From: an uncultured Nitrosomonadaceae bacterium
Lineage (GTDB): Bacteria; Pseudomonadota; Gammaproteobacteria; Burkholderiales; Nitrosomonadaceae
NCBI GenBank assembly: GCA_943787405.1
Contig: CALSMH010000002.1
Location: 114,766 to 178,765 of the forward strand
DNA: 64,000 nucleotides
Reading direction: 5' to 3'
Shown here: one piece after another, positions 63,825 to 64,000 of the stretch
Layout of the letters: every line of letters begins with the position of its first letter
How positions within the stretch are numbered: the first letter of the stretch is position 1
Program-made: the position numbers and the translations under genes
Notes under the pieces: model-generated
What the model saw: only the letters and a program-made list of their open reading frames with translations
Database searches by the model: none
What the model was told of the DNA's origin: nothing

Positions 63825-64000
63825 TTAGTCAAATTTCATTGTCCTAAGATAGGAAGCTGCAGCATCCGATAGTACATCCCTGAACATTCGGTCCGGATTA
63901 TTAAATATAGCAACACTGATTCTTTGATCAACTGATCGTGTCGCTAGTAAAGTTAGCATTGGTGTTGGTGGAAAATATAATTCTTTGTAGACTAACTGCA
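63825..64000 (-). CDS. C-terminal fragment of an unrecognised protein
   Basis: The minus strand is open from the right edge to a TAA at 63825 and encodes 58 residues including ELYFPPTPMLTLLATRSVDQ and RISVAIFNNPDRMFRDVLSD, ending YLRTMKFD. Codon use looks normal. I do not recognise the family. The gene extends beyond the window. Confidence 0.5.
   Translation of the reverse strand, partial: QLVYKELYFPPTPMLTLLATRSVDQRISVAIFNNPDRMFRDVLSDAAASYLRTMKFD

Overview
The window looks like a chromosomal segment of a betaproteobacterial ammonia oxidiser (Nitrosomonadaceae, Nitrosomonas-like). The best clue is an AmoC subunit at 41284-42105 whose sequence reads like betaproteobacterial ammonia monooxygenase subunit C. 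The order gyrA-serC-serA-pheA-hisC next to mtaD-ubiG-gph, a BtuM-type cobalamin transporter and a CbbR-type LysR regulator fit this. The DNA is visibly AT-rich, more so in accessory stretches than around gyrA. The exact genus is inference.

Region 1 (1-9.7 kb) is core housekeeping. hisC (start only), pheA, serA, serC and gyrA run on the minus strand. mtaD, ubiG, gph and the tmRNA gene ssrA run on the plus strand.

Region 2 (9.7-17.3 kb) is a mosaic at the 3' end of ssrA. Copies of the ssrA 3' end and/or its terminator recur near 13.6, 15.0, 15.7 and 17.2 kb. Between them lie small modules: an AlkB-like oxygenase, an Nramp-like transporter, an outer-membrane barrel, short lipoproteins, and several truncated or frameshifted genes. 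This is what serial integration and decay at an ssrA attachment site would leave, although no integrase is present.

Region 3 (17.9-25.9 kb) is one tightly packed operon for membrane-lipid modification. It holds a CNMT-like methyltransferase, DUF2878, DUF1295, DUF6134-like, lipocalin, fatty-acid desaturase, FAD amine-oxidase-like, DUF1365 and CFA-synthase genes, probably making cyclopropane, methyl-branched or furan fatty acids.

Region 4 (26-38.7 kb) mixes Sel1-repeat secreted proteins and surface-adhesin-E-like secreted proteins that share nearly the same leader. One Sel1 gene has nine near-identical 108-bp units and a frameshift. A queC-queD-queE queuosine operon sits inside this region; its QueD is a triple-domain protein.

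Region 5 (38.7-50.5 kb) holds DUF3422, a CbbR-like regulator divergent from an orphan amoC, a membrane-anchored periplasmic protein, a micro-ORF coupled to an RpoE-type sigma factor, then redox and metabolic genes (SDR, glutathione peroxidase, NudC, malic enzyme).

Region 6 (50.5-64 kb) has cspA and rhlE, a gap with a structured element, an HNH nuclease, and a cobalamin riboswitch operon (btuB with a frameshifted signal peptide, btuM, cobO). It continues with a further Sel1 protein, a Cas4-like/exonuclease fusion (DUF2779), a lipocalin, a periplasmic DUF442 phosphatase, an SDR and a fifth adhesin-E paralogue.
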